Assembly (NCBI RefSeq): GCF_000316665.1
Contig: NC_019678.1
Location: 4,960,001-5,024,000 of the forward strand
Direction of reading: 5' to 3'
Origin: Rivularia sp. PCC 7116
GTDB lineage: Bacteria > Cyanobacteriota > Cyanobacteriia > Cyanobacteriales > Nostocaceae
DNA: 64,000 nt
The notes under the pieces were generated by a model. That model did no database searches. It was not told the origin of the DNA and saw nothing but the letters and a program-made list of their open reading frames with translations. Position numbers and translations under genes: made by a program. Positions 52,802 through 61,484 of the stretch are shown piece by piece (position 1 is the stretch's first letter; every line of letters starts with the position of its first letter).

Positions 52802-55330
52802 ATGGGTAAGGATAAAATCGAAAAACAAGAAAAGTTGCGAGAAATGCTGCTGTTCTTTCTAAATGAGATGGGAGCAACACAGGTCGAATTATCGAAGGGA
52901 ATGGGTGTTAGTCGTCCGGTAGTAATTGATTTTTTGAATCGGGAAAAGGATTATTTACCAGTTAGCAGCGAAGGATTGGTTAAATTATGCGAAAATTTGA
53001 ACAAGCACCGACCTTCTAAAAGAAAATCGAAGAAAGACAGCGATGAAGATGAATTAAGCCTGACTCCCGATAAAATGAGGCAAAAATTGGGAGAAATCGG
53101 TGCTGACGAGCTTTTGGAATCTGCTGGTTTTTTACCAGACAAAACTGAAAGTATTCGCGTTACTCCAGAAAGATTTTTTCAAGTTGCTCAGATAGTTGCA
53201 TTGCTTGAGTTGTTGGATTTTGAAGATTTGCTTTCAACGACTAAGGAGTTTTTGGCTATTGCTAGCAATAAATTAACTATTGCGAGTACGAAATGGTTTG
53301 ACGATTATCAGGATGATGATGCCCTAAAAGCTTTAATCGCAAAACTTTGGCAGCCTCAACCGACATTAGGTTTAAAGTTGAAGTTGCAGGTAATCCAAAA
53401 ATTGGAGTCGAGTCGAAATAATCTCAGGAATGCGGGTAAAAAGAGTTTTAGCCGTGAAGAAGCTATTTCACTATTTCTCAGTATTTTAATTAAAGAAAGA
53501 ATCAATGATGAAGTTTCATTACACGCAAGAATTAAAAAGCTAGAATTTCAGACTTTGTCTCGCTCTATTGATGACAATGAGGAATATAGGGGCATTTATA
53601 AGCAATTGGAAAAAATTGCTTATAGTGCAGAGTCCGAACTTCAAACACCTGGAGTCTCTCGCAAAAAGCACCCAGAAACCGGAATTTTGGATTCTATTCA
53701 ACCCGTAATTATGGCGATCGCTACTTGTAATTTTGGTACGGATAAGGAAAATAGCGAACCTTTAGAGTGGGTATATACATCTAGCAACACTATGATAGAA
53801 AACGCTATTAGTGCCTGTACTTTAAATATGGGTTTGAAGGAAGATACTTTATTAACAATTTCTACGAATACTCTCGATAGCAGCATTCATTCTTTAGTTG
53901 AAACGACGGTAATTTTAGGAGAAAAACAGCAATATCAAGGGATTTGGGTTGATAGAGATTCGATGACGGTATTGTTGCAGGCTATTGTTTGTGCTGTAAA
54001 ACAATGGTTTGCCGATAAAAATAGAAAACAAGAGCTTGAGAGCAAGGTTTATGTATCGGCTTGCAGAAATCTTGCCCAATTAAGAAAGAGATTAATCAAG
54101 GTAAGAAAAGCATTTCATAATTTTCAATTTTTAGATGAAGGCTGCCAAGTATCGGAAATCAAGAAAATTGCCGATGAAGCGAAGCAGCATTTAATGGAAA
54201 TTCCTGCTGCCGATATTTATTTTACTTATCGTCTAAATTTTTATCGCTGTTACTGTTTGGCTAAACGATTAGAATTAAGATTATCAAATTTTCAAGGTAA
54301 TATCATTAATGCTAAATCGTTAATAATAGAGCTTACAGATGCTATCAATCATCCCGAAAAGTTTCAACTATATATAGATAAAAATGAGCTTTCTCCTATC
54401 GAAGCTTTAATTCATTCCGAAATTTATTTATACGAACTTTCTGCGGGGCACAGTCCGAAAATATTTAAAGAAATACATCAAAATCCTTCGATTGATTTTG
54501 GTCAATGGCATCAGAAAATTATCAAAGTCAGAAATACAAATTCTTGCTACAAAGATGCTGGTTTAGATGTTTATGAATCGTTATCGGAAATCAATGGTAA
54601 TATTGCCAGGGTTTATTTCTATATTTCTGATGATGTCACAGATTTAGAACAAGTGCCCGGTATTTTTCTACAAGCAGCGTATTATGCATTACGCATCGGT
54701 TTAATTCAGCGCGTATCTCGATGGATTGCCTTAGCAGGAAGAGTTTGGGTAAGATTAAAAAATGAAAAATTTGCCTTGCAAGCTTTAAACTTATCGGAAA
54801 AACTTGCAAAAACTGACCTCACAACTGGGCACAGCGATAATTTTTGTCAAGCAGTTCTTTCAGAAATTCATTTGTTAAAAGGAGAATACCTGTTATTAAT
54901 CCAAAACGATGAGGTCGCCGCATTAGAAAATTTTATTCAGGCGCTGAAAGGTTCTGTATATTTGGGTTTGAATCGTCGCATTTGCGATTCTTTATTCAAT
55001 ATATATAGATGCTCGCAAAAGCTAGGTAGTCTTAGCCTCAAAGAAGGATTAAATCGAGTATTTACTGAAGAAGAAAAGCTGATTAAAGTAAATATCAAGA
55101 AGCTGAATCCTATGAGCAACCATAATTCAGAAAAAGTCTTAGAAATGCTTTGCAATTTATACAGTAGAGAAGACAATCCCACCTGGTTTCAAGTACGCGG
55201 TGATTTTTCCAATCTTGCAGCCAATATATGGCAAACTTGGCATCAAGATACATCTGAAAATCAAGCAGTTCACATACACCCCATTGCTAAGAAAATTGAG
55301 GAAGGTACATGGCTTTGTCAGGTTGAGTAG
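52802..55330 (+). CDS. Large protein with N-terminal helix-turn-helix and long helical (TPR-like) body
   Basis: 842 residues from ATG 52802 (GAGGAG 8 nt upstream); a longer frame from 52733 lacks a ribosome binding site. Residues ~5-50 form an XRE-type helix-turn-helix (KLREMLLFFLNEMGATQVEL, then SKGMGVSRPVVIDFLNREK), followed by a charged linker (RPSKRKSKKDSDEDE). The remaining ~750 residues are helical and cytoplasmic. The C-terminal half resembles TPR-type helical hairpins (IFLQAAYYALRIGLIQRVSR; KFALQALNLSEKLAK; ALENFIQALKGSVYLGLNRR). No nuclease, kinase or NTPase motif found. Inference: a DNA-binding regulator with a large sensing solenoid, by analogy with TPR-containing transcription factors. 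Family unrecognised. Confidence 0.75.
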   Translation: MGKDKIEKQEKLREMLLFFLNEMGATQVELSKGMGVSRPVVIDFLNREKDYLPVSSEGLVKLCENLNKHRPSKRKSKKDSDEDELSLTPDKMRQKLGEIGADELLESAGFLPDKTESIRVTPERFFQVAQIVALLELLDFEDLLSTTKEFLAIASNKLTIASTKWFDDYQDDDALKALIAKLWQPQPTLGLKLKLQVIQKLESSRNNLRNAGKKSFSREEAISLFLSILIKERINDEVSLHARIKKLEFQTLSRSIDDNEEYRGIYKQLEKIAYSAESELQTPGVSRKKHPETGILDSIQPVIMAIATCNFGTDKENSEPLEWVYTSSNTMIENAISACTLNMGLKEDTLLTISTNTLDSSIHSLVETTVILGEKQQYQGIWVDRDSMTVLLQAIVCAVKQWFADKNRKQELESKVYVSACRNLAQLRKRLIKVRKAFHNFQFLDEGCQVSEIKKIADEAKQHLMEIPAADIYFTYRLNFYRCYCLAKRLELRLSNFQGNIINAKSLIIELTDAINHPEKFQLYIDKNELSPIEALIHSEIYLYELSAGHSPKIFKEIHQNPSIDFGQWHQKIIKVRNTNSCYKDAGLDVYESLSEINGNIARVYFYISDDVTDLEQVPGIFLQAAYYALRIGLIQRVSRWIALAGRVWVRLKNEKFALQALNLSEKLAKTDLTTGHSDNFCQAVLSEIHLLKGEYLLLIQNDEVAALENFIQALKGSVYLGLNRRICDSLFNIYRCSQKLGSLSLKEGLNRVFTEEEKLIKVNIKKLNPMSNHNSEKVLEMLCNLYSREDNPTWFQVRGDFSNLAANIWQTWHQDTSENQAVHIHPIAKKIEEGTWLCQVE

Positions 55331-56140
55331 GAAAGAAAAATTTGAAAAATTTTAGTCACTAGGGATAAAAAAAAATATATATAAATATCTTGCATCAATC
55401 TCAACCAGCGAAAATCAACCCAGTTTATCAAAGTTGATTCCGGTAAATTCTAGCTCCTTGACTCGTTGCCTGCCTCAGGGTTGAGAATGTAATTCATGAA
55501 GGCTCTGGCTCCAGTATTTTGACTGCTGGAATGATGCCTCTGTAATTAAGTGAGATATTTAAGTCGCAATTGTATCGGATTTAGCTAATCAAATACTGTA
55601 TCGCTGATTTGAAAACACTTCTTAATTACCTCTTACCTGTTATCCTATGCCCAATTTAACTTCAAATTGTTAAAAAACCACTAATTTGTTATCATCTTCT
55701 CACTCAACCCTATTAATTGCTGCTGTAGTTCAGATAGCTGGTATTATTTGTTTGCTTGAGGTAACTTACTTGTAAGTAATTTATCTATATAAATCTTAGT
55801 CTAACTTTGATTATGTCAAGATTTGCAAACAGTCTAAATCTGTAATGTTATTGAGGGTTTATTATCAGAAATAAATTTTAGTAGTGAGTATTTAAATACT
55901 TCTATAGATAGATTAAATAAAGTTTGAATATGTGGGAAAGGAGTATTGTTAGATACTTTAAGAAAAGCTAAACACTAGTTCATTATTGCTGCTTGACACG
56001 GTAGAGTTGATTCAATTGATGTCTATTAAATTAAGTATCTCTAAAAGCTTACAAACAACATAACACAGGGATATGTTGCTAGCGCGTCTCCTCCACATAA
56101 ATTCAAACAAGAAATACGATTTTGACCTTAGGGAGACAAG
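55331..56140. other. Long intergenic region, no gene seen
   Basis: 810 bp without a convincing frame on either strand, no repeats of the window's families, no tRNA-like fold. It should hold the promoter of the following fusion gene; TAGGGAG at 56129-56135 is a plausible ribosome binding site for the TTG at 56141. Confidence 0.5.
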
Positions 56141-59100
56141 TTGTTTCCTCTAATACATAAATGGGGCATTATGTGGCATAAACAAAAGAACAGAAATCCA
56201 ATAGTTAGTTTAACTTTATTGTTGGCGTTGGCATCAACACCGATGATGACTAGCTTATTCAAATCGGACTATGCATTGGCGCAATCGCCGAGTGAAACAC
56301 CATCTTTTCCGCTTCCTACGGCAGTACCGAATGATGCCAAAATTCGGATAGATGGTTCCGCTAGCATGACAACAGCCAATCAAGCGTTAAAAGAACGTTT
56401 CGAGAAAAAGTATTCCGGCACTAACGTTGAGCTTGCTACAAATGGAACAAACGACGCGCTCAAGGCTTTGCAAGAAGGCGAAATAGATATTGCCGCAATT
56501 GGACGTGGTTTAACTCCTGAAGAAGAAAAATTAGGTTTAAAGCAACAGCGTTTGCGTAGAGAAAAAATCGCGATCGTCGTTGGTAAGGATAATCCTTACA
56601 AAGGTGATTTAAAGAATGATAAATTTACTAAGATTTATCGCGGGGAAATTACCAATTGGTCGGAGCTTGGCGGACCTAATAAAAAAATTAGAGTAATCGA
56701 TCGTCCCGATTCGAGCGATACTCGCGAAGCTTTCCGTAACTATCCCCTTTTCGCTGGTAATTTAGACACTGGTGCTTCTGCGACTCAGTTAGATAGTGAC
56801 GATCCAGCTGAAGTTGTCAAGCAATTAGGTGATGATGGTATCGGGTTCGTTTTAGCAAATCAGGTCTCAAAACTAGATAACGTGCGTATTTTGAGTATGC
56901 ACAAAACCTTACCTGATGACCCCAGATATCCTTATTCTCAACCTTTAGTTTACGTATTTAAGGAAAATCCTTCCGAAGCAGTTAAAAGCTTTGTTGGTTT
57001 CGCAACAGCAAAACCCGGACGGGAAGCAATAGAAGCGGGTAGAGAAGCCGAAGCGGCAGCAGTTGCAGCTACCGTTGCTCGTGCAGTTGGGGAAGCTCCC
57101 AATGAAGATGCAGCAGCTACGCCAACCGTTACTCCCGCTACTGCTGATGGAGAAGCTGCCGGTACTGGCAACGAACAAGCCGCTACCACAGATGAAAAAG
57201 CTGCCGGTACCGGAAATGACACTGCAACTAATGGTAATAATACAGATGGTGTTGGTCCTGCTACCAATACATCTGCTACTGATAGTAATCCGAGTGCATT
57301 TATACCGGGAACTAATGCTGGTGTTGCAGCAGAAGCTGGTGAAAATACTATACCCTGGTGGTGGATTTTATTACCTGTAGCAGCTATTGGAGCATTAGCT
57401 TTGTGGTGGTTGTTGGGAAGACGCAAGTCTCAAGAAGAAGATACGGTAGCTCGTGGTGTATTGCCGAAAGATTCTCCTCCTCCTTTTACTCCCACTTCTA
57501 TAACTGGGCCAGTTAAGGAACCCGTCGCCAATACTCCCGTTGAACCCACCGCAGGAATTAATACAGCAGCAGTAGAAACTCCACCCAATACAACACCCGG
57601 AATCAATACAGCAGGAATTGCAGCAGGTGCAGCAGGTGTAGGACTTGGAGCCGCAGCCCTTGCCGGTAGAGATAAAGATAATACATCCGAAAACCGCGAT
57701 ACGCCTTTAAATGAAAACTCTCCGGAATTGCGGTTAGATCAACCCACCCCAGGAATTAATACAGAACCCGTAGAAACTCCACCCAATACAACACCCGGAA
57801 TCAATACAGCAGGAATTGCAGCAGGTATAGCAGGCTTGGGACTTGGAGCCGCAGCCCTTGCCGGTAAAGATAAAGACAATACATCCGAAAACCGCGATAC
57901 ACCTTTAAATGAAAATTCTCCAGAATTGCGGTTAGATACGCCAGATGTGGAATTACCAAGTGCTTCCGGTAGAGATTTAGATGTATATGCGCCGGATGTT
58001 GAATTGCCAAATGTTTCGGATCGAGATTTAGATGTAGAAGTCTCAGAAGATTGGCAGCAACAGGATATTCCCGATACCAGTTTGGATTTAGAAGCACCAG
58101 CCGCTGTTGTTAACACTTCTTATCATTCATTACCGCGAATTTCTACTCCAACTGATGCAGAAACTCCTCCAGTAACAGAACAGGAAGTTTCCGATAGTCA
58201 ACCAGAAGAAAACAATCCTTCCCCTCAACAAGAATTACCATCTGCTTCCACAAATAACTGGCTTGGAAACTTTGCTGCCGGAGCCGGTGCTGCTGCTGCC
58301 GCAGGTGCTGGTGCTGCTGCCCTTGGCGCAGAGAAAATCAAATCTAAATTGGCTGGTAAAGACGCTTCAGAATCCACTGAAGACGAGCAAGTTGATTCGG
58401 AATCCCTAGAAATTAACGGAACTGTTCCTTATCCTCAACTACCTGATGTTTGGGATTCTGACAAGCAATCAGCAAGCAATCAGCAAGAAACATCATCTTT
58501 AATTGCAGACAATACCGATTTAGAGCAACCACCACAAACTTCACCTTCCGATTTGTGGGGAACTTCCCAAACAGAACAACCAATCGATCCTGAGCAGCAA
58601 GAAACATCATCTTTAATTGCAGACAATACCGATTTAGAGCAACCACCACAAACTTCGCCTTCAGATTTGTGGGGAACTTCCCAAGCAGAACAACCAACCG
58701 ATCCAGAGCAGCAACAAACCCAGCCAACAGAACAATCAAGTAATCAAGAAGAGGAAGAAGAATCATCTTTTTCTTTGGGTGGCATGGCAGCAGGAGCCGC
58801 CGCTGGTTTGGCGGGAGCTGCGGCAATTGGTTCGAGTTTATTGAATCGCGATGGCGATACATCCGATGACAGTGAAAATGCTGGCGAAAATAATAGCGTA
58901 GAACAAGAGCCAACCAGCGAAAACCAAGATGCTCAGGATAGTAGCGGTGGTTTAGGAACTGGATGGTTTTTGAATCGTTTCAGAGGAAATACACAGGATG
59001 CAACTGATGATACTCAAACATCAGAAATTCCACAAAATTCCGAATTGCCAGAAGTTCGTATAACAAGCGAAAACGAGCAGCTAGCAGATGCTCAAACACT

Positions 59101-60088
59101 ACCGCAAGAACAAACGAATACCGATGGTTTACCAAACGTTTGGGTAAATCAATCAAACCCACAACCTACCACAGAAGAAACCGTTTCCGAAGAAGCTATT
59201 GCCCAATTTGGTGCGACAGTAACGAACGAAAATGGTTCTGCAAATGATTCCTCATCTACTGGTGATACGGCATTAGCAGCAGGAGCCGGTATTGGAGCCT
59301 TTGCCCTTTCTTCTCAGATGCTTCGTAATAACGAAGATGATTTAGAAGATATTCAAACTTCAACACCTGAATCATCCTTGGGTGAAAACGAAGCCTTAGA
59401 TCAAATTGCCAACCAAGCAGAAATCGATACCGAAATTCGTACACCCGAGCAAAAACGGGATGCAGGCGATACTGATTGGGATAGAATTTACGGCATCCAT
59501 CATAATGGTGCTACCGCAGTACCCGGTGAAAGCAACATACTATTAGCAAATCGGACTCCAAAATGGGCTTATGCTTCTTGGAATATTGCACCTGCCGATA
59601 GAGAAGCAATGCAAAACCAAGGTGCTAATCAGTTGGTATTGCGACTGTATGACGTAACTAACGTCGATCTTAGCTATCAAAATCCCAGAATGGTACAACA
59701 GTACGAATGCGAGGAAACAGTTAATCATCGTTATGTAGCTATACCCAATGCCGATAGAGATTATATTACCGAAATCGGCTATCTTACCCAAGATAAAGAT
59801 TGGTTATTAGTATCGCGATCTCCCATTGTGCGGGTATTCAGTCGTCCCCATAAAGACTTCTGGTTTGAAGCCGATGCGGAATTAATTATTCATGGTGCAA
59901 CCGAACCAGGTGCCACTGTAACTATTGATGGACACAACATCAAAGTCAAGCAAGACGGCACTTTCCATTTACGGGTGCCCTTTACCGAAAGCTTGATTAA
60001 CTACTTAATTACCGCAGTAGCACCTGATAGCGAGCAAGCTAAAACCATTCACATGCAATTTTCTCAGCAGGAAAGAAAGAACAGTTAG
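56141..60088 (+). CDS. PstS-like substrate-binding domain fused to DUF4912, membrane-anchored
   Basis: 1315 residues from a TTG preceded by TAGGGAG; ATG 56171 is an alternative. After a signal-like segment (VSLTLLLALASTPMM) comes a phosphate-binding-protein-like domain (~60-300: RIDGSASMTTANQALKERF, AIGRGLTPEE, AIVVGKDNPY, YRGEITNWSELGG). An Ala/Thr/Asn-rich linker follows, then a membrane helix (~403-423, WWWILLPVAAIGALALWWLL). The next ~650 residues are acidic and low-complexity with two tandem duplications (198-bp and 114-bp periods) and Ala/Gly-rich hydrophobic patches (AAGIAGLGLGAAALAG). The C-terminus (~1110-1310) is DUF4912 (YGIHHNG, ILLANRTPKWAYASWNI, LRLYDVT) with a beta-sandwich end. 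Role unknown; possibly an envelope ligand-sensing scaffold. Confidence 0.85.
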   Translation: MFPLIHKWGIMWHKQKNRNPIVSLTLLLALASTPMMTSLFKSDYALAQSPSETPSFPLPTAVPNDAKIRIDGSASMTTANQALKERFEKKYSGTNVELATNGTNDALKALQEGEIDIAAIGRGLTPEEEKLGLKQQRLRREKIAIVVGKDNPYKGDLKNDKFTKIYRGEITNWSELGGPNKKIRVIDRPDSSDTREAFRNYPLFAGNLDTGASATQLDSDDPAEVVKQLGDDGIGFVLANQVSKLDNVRILSMHKTLPDDPRYPYSQPLVYVFKENPSEAVKSFVGFATAKPGREAIEAGREAEAAAVAATVARAVGEAPNEDAAATPTVTPATADGEAAGTGNEQAATTDEKAAGTGNDTATNGNNTDGVGPATNTSATDSNPSAFIPGTNAGVAAEAGENTIPWWWILLPVAAIGALALWWLLGRRKSQEEDTVARGVLPKDSPPPFTPTSITGPVKEPVANTPVEPTAGINTAAVETPPNTTPGINTAGIAAGAAGVGLGAAALAGRDKDNTSENRDTPLNENSPELRLDQPTPGINTEPVETPPNTTPGINTAGIAAGIAGLGLGAAALAGKDKDNTSENRDTPLNENSPELRLDTPDVELPSASGRDLDVYAPDVELPNVSDRDLDVEVSEDWQQQDIPDTSLDLEAPAAVVNTSYHSLPRISTPTDAETPPVTEQEVSDSQPEENNPSPQQELPSASTNNWLGNFAAGAGAAAAAGAGAAALGAEKIKSKLAGKDASESTEDEQVDSESLEINGTVPYPQLPDVWDSDKQSASNQQETSSLIADNTDLEQPPQTSPSDLWGTSQTEQPIDPEQQETSSLIADNTDLEQPPQTSPSDLWGTSQAEQPTDPEQQQTQPTEQSSNQEEEEESSFSLGGMAAGAAAGLAGAAAIGSSLLNRDGDTSDDSENAGENNSVEQEPTSENQDAQDSSGGLGTGWFLNRFRGNTQDATDDTQTSEIPQNSELPEVRITSENEQLADAQTLPQEQTNTDGLPNVWVNQSNPQPTTEETVSEEAIAQFGATVTNENGSANDSSSTGDTALAAGAGIGAFALSSQMLRNNEDDLEDIQTSTPESSLGENEALDQIANQAEIDTEIRTPEQKRDAGDTDWDRIYGIHHNGATAVPGESNILLANRTPKWAYASWNIAPADREAMQNQGANQLVLRLYDVTNVDLSYQNPRMVQQYECEETVNHRYVAIPNADRDYITEIGYLTQDKDWLLVSRSPIVRVFSRPHKDFWFEADAELIIHGATEPGATVTIDGHNIKVKQDGTFHLRVPFTESLINYLITAVAPDSEQAKTIHMQFSQQERKNS
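57553..57948 (+). repeat. 198-bp tandem duplication in the PstS-like/DUF4912 gene
   Basis: Two 66-codon units (starting at 57553 and 57751), nearly identical, encode TPGINTAGIAAG...NTSENRDTPLNENSPELRLD. Each carries one Ala/Gly hydrophobic patch. Confidence 0.85.
58484..58711 (+). repeat. 114-bp tandem duplication in the same gene
   Basis: Two 38-codon units (starting at 58484 and 58598) encode QETSSLIADNTDLEQPPQTS followed by PSDLWGTSQ. The acidic linker is evidently expanding by duplication. Confidence 0.85.
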
Positions 60089-60112
60089 CAGTTAACAGTT
60101 AGCAGTTAACAG
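60080..60112. repeat. Short tandem repeat (CAGTTAG/CAGTTAA)
   Basis: Heptamers CAGTTAG/CAGTTAA that begin inside the last codons of the fusion gene and supply its stop codon. Confidence 0.75.
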
Positions 60113-60136
60113 TGAAAATTGAATAAATTTTATTTG

Positions 60137-60173
60137 AAATGCTCTGGTGATTAAAGTGCCAGAGCATTTTTTT
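60137..60173 (+). terminator. Rho-independent terminator after the DUF4912 fusion gene
   Basis: Perfect 11-bp stem AAATGCTCTGG (60137-60147) with CCAGAGCATTT (60159-60169), loop of 11 nt, then a run of seven T. Confidence 0.92.
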
Positions 60174-60207
60174 ATGTAGTTTTCTTATAAGTCGAATATA
60201 TCAAAAA

Positions 60208-60253
60208 CCTCACCCCGCCCTGTGGGCACCCCTCTCCTTGTTAAGGAGAAGGG
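60208..60253. repeat. Palindromic dispersed repeat (CCTCACCCCG type), copy 3
   Basis: CCTCACCCCGCCC...CCTCTCCTTGTTAAGGAGAAGGG matches the left arm and inner palindrome of the elements at 33321-33379 and 34772-34809. The right arm is lost. Confidence 0.75.
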
Positions 60254-60340
60254 AAAAAGTTTGTTTTTCAAATTAAAATTTATCTTATTTTCGGTTAACC
60301 GAAATCAATTTATTCCTACAAGCCGAACTCTTTATTAACT

Positions 60341-60379
60341 ACTCACTGCTAACTGTTAACTGTTCACTGTTCACTGTTC
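60341..60379. repeat. Short tandem heptamer repeat (TCACTGT), third locus
   Basis: ACTCACTGCTAACTGTTAACTG then TTCACTG units, the same family as 19901-19943 and 33418-33450. It lies upstream of the hsp20 gene. Confidence 0.8.
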
Positions 60380-60493
60380 GGTATTCATCATTTAAAAATT
60401 CATAAAAACCGAATTTCGCTTGCATTTAACTTTGATTAATATAAGAACAACGAGGCAATGAATTAATTATAATTCCCAAATAAAGGTAGAACC

Positions 60494-60901
60494 ATGACAT
60501 TAGTAACCTGGAATCCCTGGCAAGAATTGAACGCTTTACAAAGTCAATTAGATAGAGAATTTGTTAAAGTACCAGCAGCCGAATTACAAGCAGATGAGGA
60601 GGCTATTTATTTAAGACTAGAACTTCCTGGAATGGAAGCTAAAGATTTAGATATAGAAGTAACAGAAAAAGCTGTTTCTATAACTGCTCAAAGAAAAAAT
60701 CAAAGCGAAAATCAAGAAAATGGTGCTTTTAGAACTGAATTCCACTATGGTAAATTCCATCGTGTAATTCCTCTACCAGCAAGAGTTCAAAATACCAACG
60801 TTTCCGCAGATTATAAAGATGGTATTTTGAATCTAACTTTACCTAAGACTGAGGCGGAAAAGCATAAGGTTGTTAAAGTTAGCTTGGGTGATGCTGCTTA
60901 A
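60494..60901 (+). CDS. Small heat shock protein, Hsp20/alpha-crystallin family
   Basis: A 135-residue ATP-independent holdase chaperone that keeps unfolding proteins soluble. The N-terminus (TLVTWNPWQELNALQSQLDREF) is the usual cyanobacterial/bacterial lead. The alpha-crystallin domain covers ~30-125: YLRLELPGMEAKDLDIEV, SITAQRK, GKFHRVIPLPARV, then the conserved ADYKDGILNLTLPKTE (A-x-x-x-n-G-v-L motif). It is short because the N-terminal arm is brief, and a C-terminal V-V-K-V-S replaces the I-x-I anchor. AAAGG precedes the ATG by about 7 nt. No CIRCE element was found upstream, so regulation is not evident. It is followed by two hairpins. Confidence 0.95.
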   Translation: MTLVTWNPWQELNALQSQLDREFVKVPAAELQADEEAIYLRLELPGMEAKDLDIEVTEKAVSITAQRKNQSENQENGAFRTEFHYGKFHRVIPLPARVQNTNVSADYKDGILNLTLPKTEAEKHKVVKVSLGDAA

Positions 60902-60932
60902 TCATAGGTTATAAAAGTTGTAATATAACTTA

Positions 60933-60981
60933 AATAAGGTTCCTAGGGTAGAATGAATCCTTCCCTAGGAACCTTATTTTT
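60933..60981 (+). terminator. Rho-independent terminator after hsp20
   Basis: Perfect 16-bp stem (60933-60948 with 60963-60978, core AAGGTTCCTAGGG), 14-nt loop, and a run of five T ending at 60981. Confidence 0.92.
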
Positions 60982-61022
60982 ATACATTTAGCTCAAGCCG
61001 TATCATGTCAAATCTAATATTT

Positions 61023-61060
61023 AAGCGCCGTAACGTCTGTAAAGTCATTACGGCGCTTTT
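61023..61060. terminator. Second hairpin terminator downstream of hsp20
   Basis: Perfect 11-bp stem AAGCGCCGTAA (61023-61033) with TTACGGCGCTT (61048-61058) and a short T run. It is probably a back-up terminator; it could also end a short RNA starting between the hairpins. Confidence 0.7.
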
Positions 61061-61484
61061 GCATTGCTTTATTTTTAATCAAAGCCTTGAAGAACTTATC
61101 ATTTTTTTCACATAATTATGGGTGATTTAAGTCACGCATATACTTAAGTAATATGATATTCTTAAAATCATATCAACAGCTTGTTAGCTTGATTTATCTG
61201 GTTATGTAATTTTCGACGTTTATTTTAAGATAGATGTCGATAAGCCTACAAAACTAAATTCCATTGCAAAATGTTTCAGTGATGGATTATTTCTATTTGG
61301 TATAAGGGTGCGAGCTTCGGAATTATCTTGTAAAACTCCTTCTATTGTTGGAGTCATTAAATCATTTCCTGTTTAATCGGTAACGAGCTTTAAATGTATT
61401 TGAATAAATCGTTGTGCTTTGGAGCATTTGTGCTTCATAAGTACTAAAAAACTATTGCCAATTGAACATCAAGAACACAAATAT
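61061..61484. other. Intergenic region upstream of the DUF4347 gene
   Basis: No gene or repeat seen in this 424-bp stretch. No clear Shine-Dalgarno precedes the ATG at 61485. Confidence 0.5.

Noticed and set aside
55331-56140. Possible RNA gene in the 810-bp gap
   Set aside because: No cloverleaf, TTCRA arm, strong hairpin or T run was found by eye. A covariance-model search would be needed to exclude a structured RNA.
58413-58913. 166-codon minus-strand frame in the PstS-like/DUF4912 gene
   Set aside because: Antisense to a duplicated acidic linker; its own repeats follow from that duplication.
60380-60493. CIRCE or other heat-shock operator upstream of hsp20
   Set aside because: No TTAGCACTC inverted repeat is present. 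TTGCAT and TATAAG are close to promoter consensus but only 14 bp apart, so I did not call a promoter.
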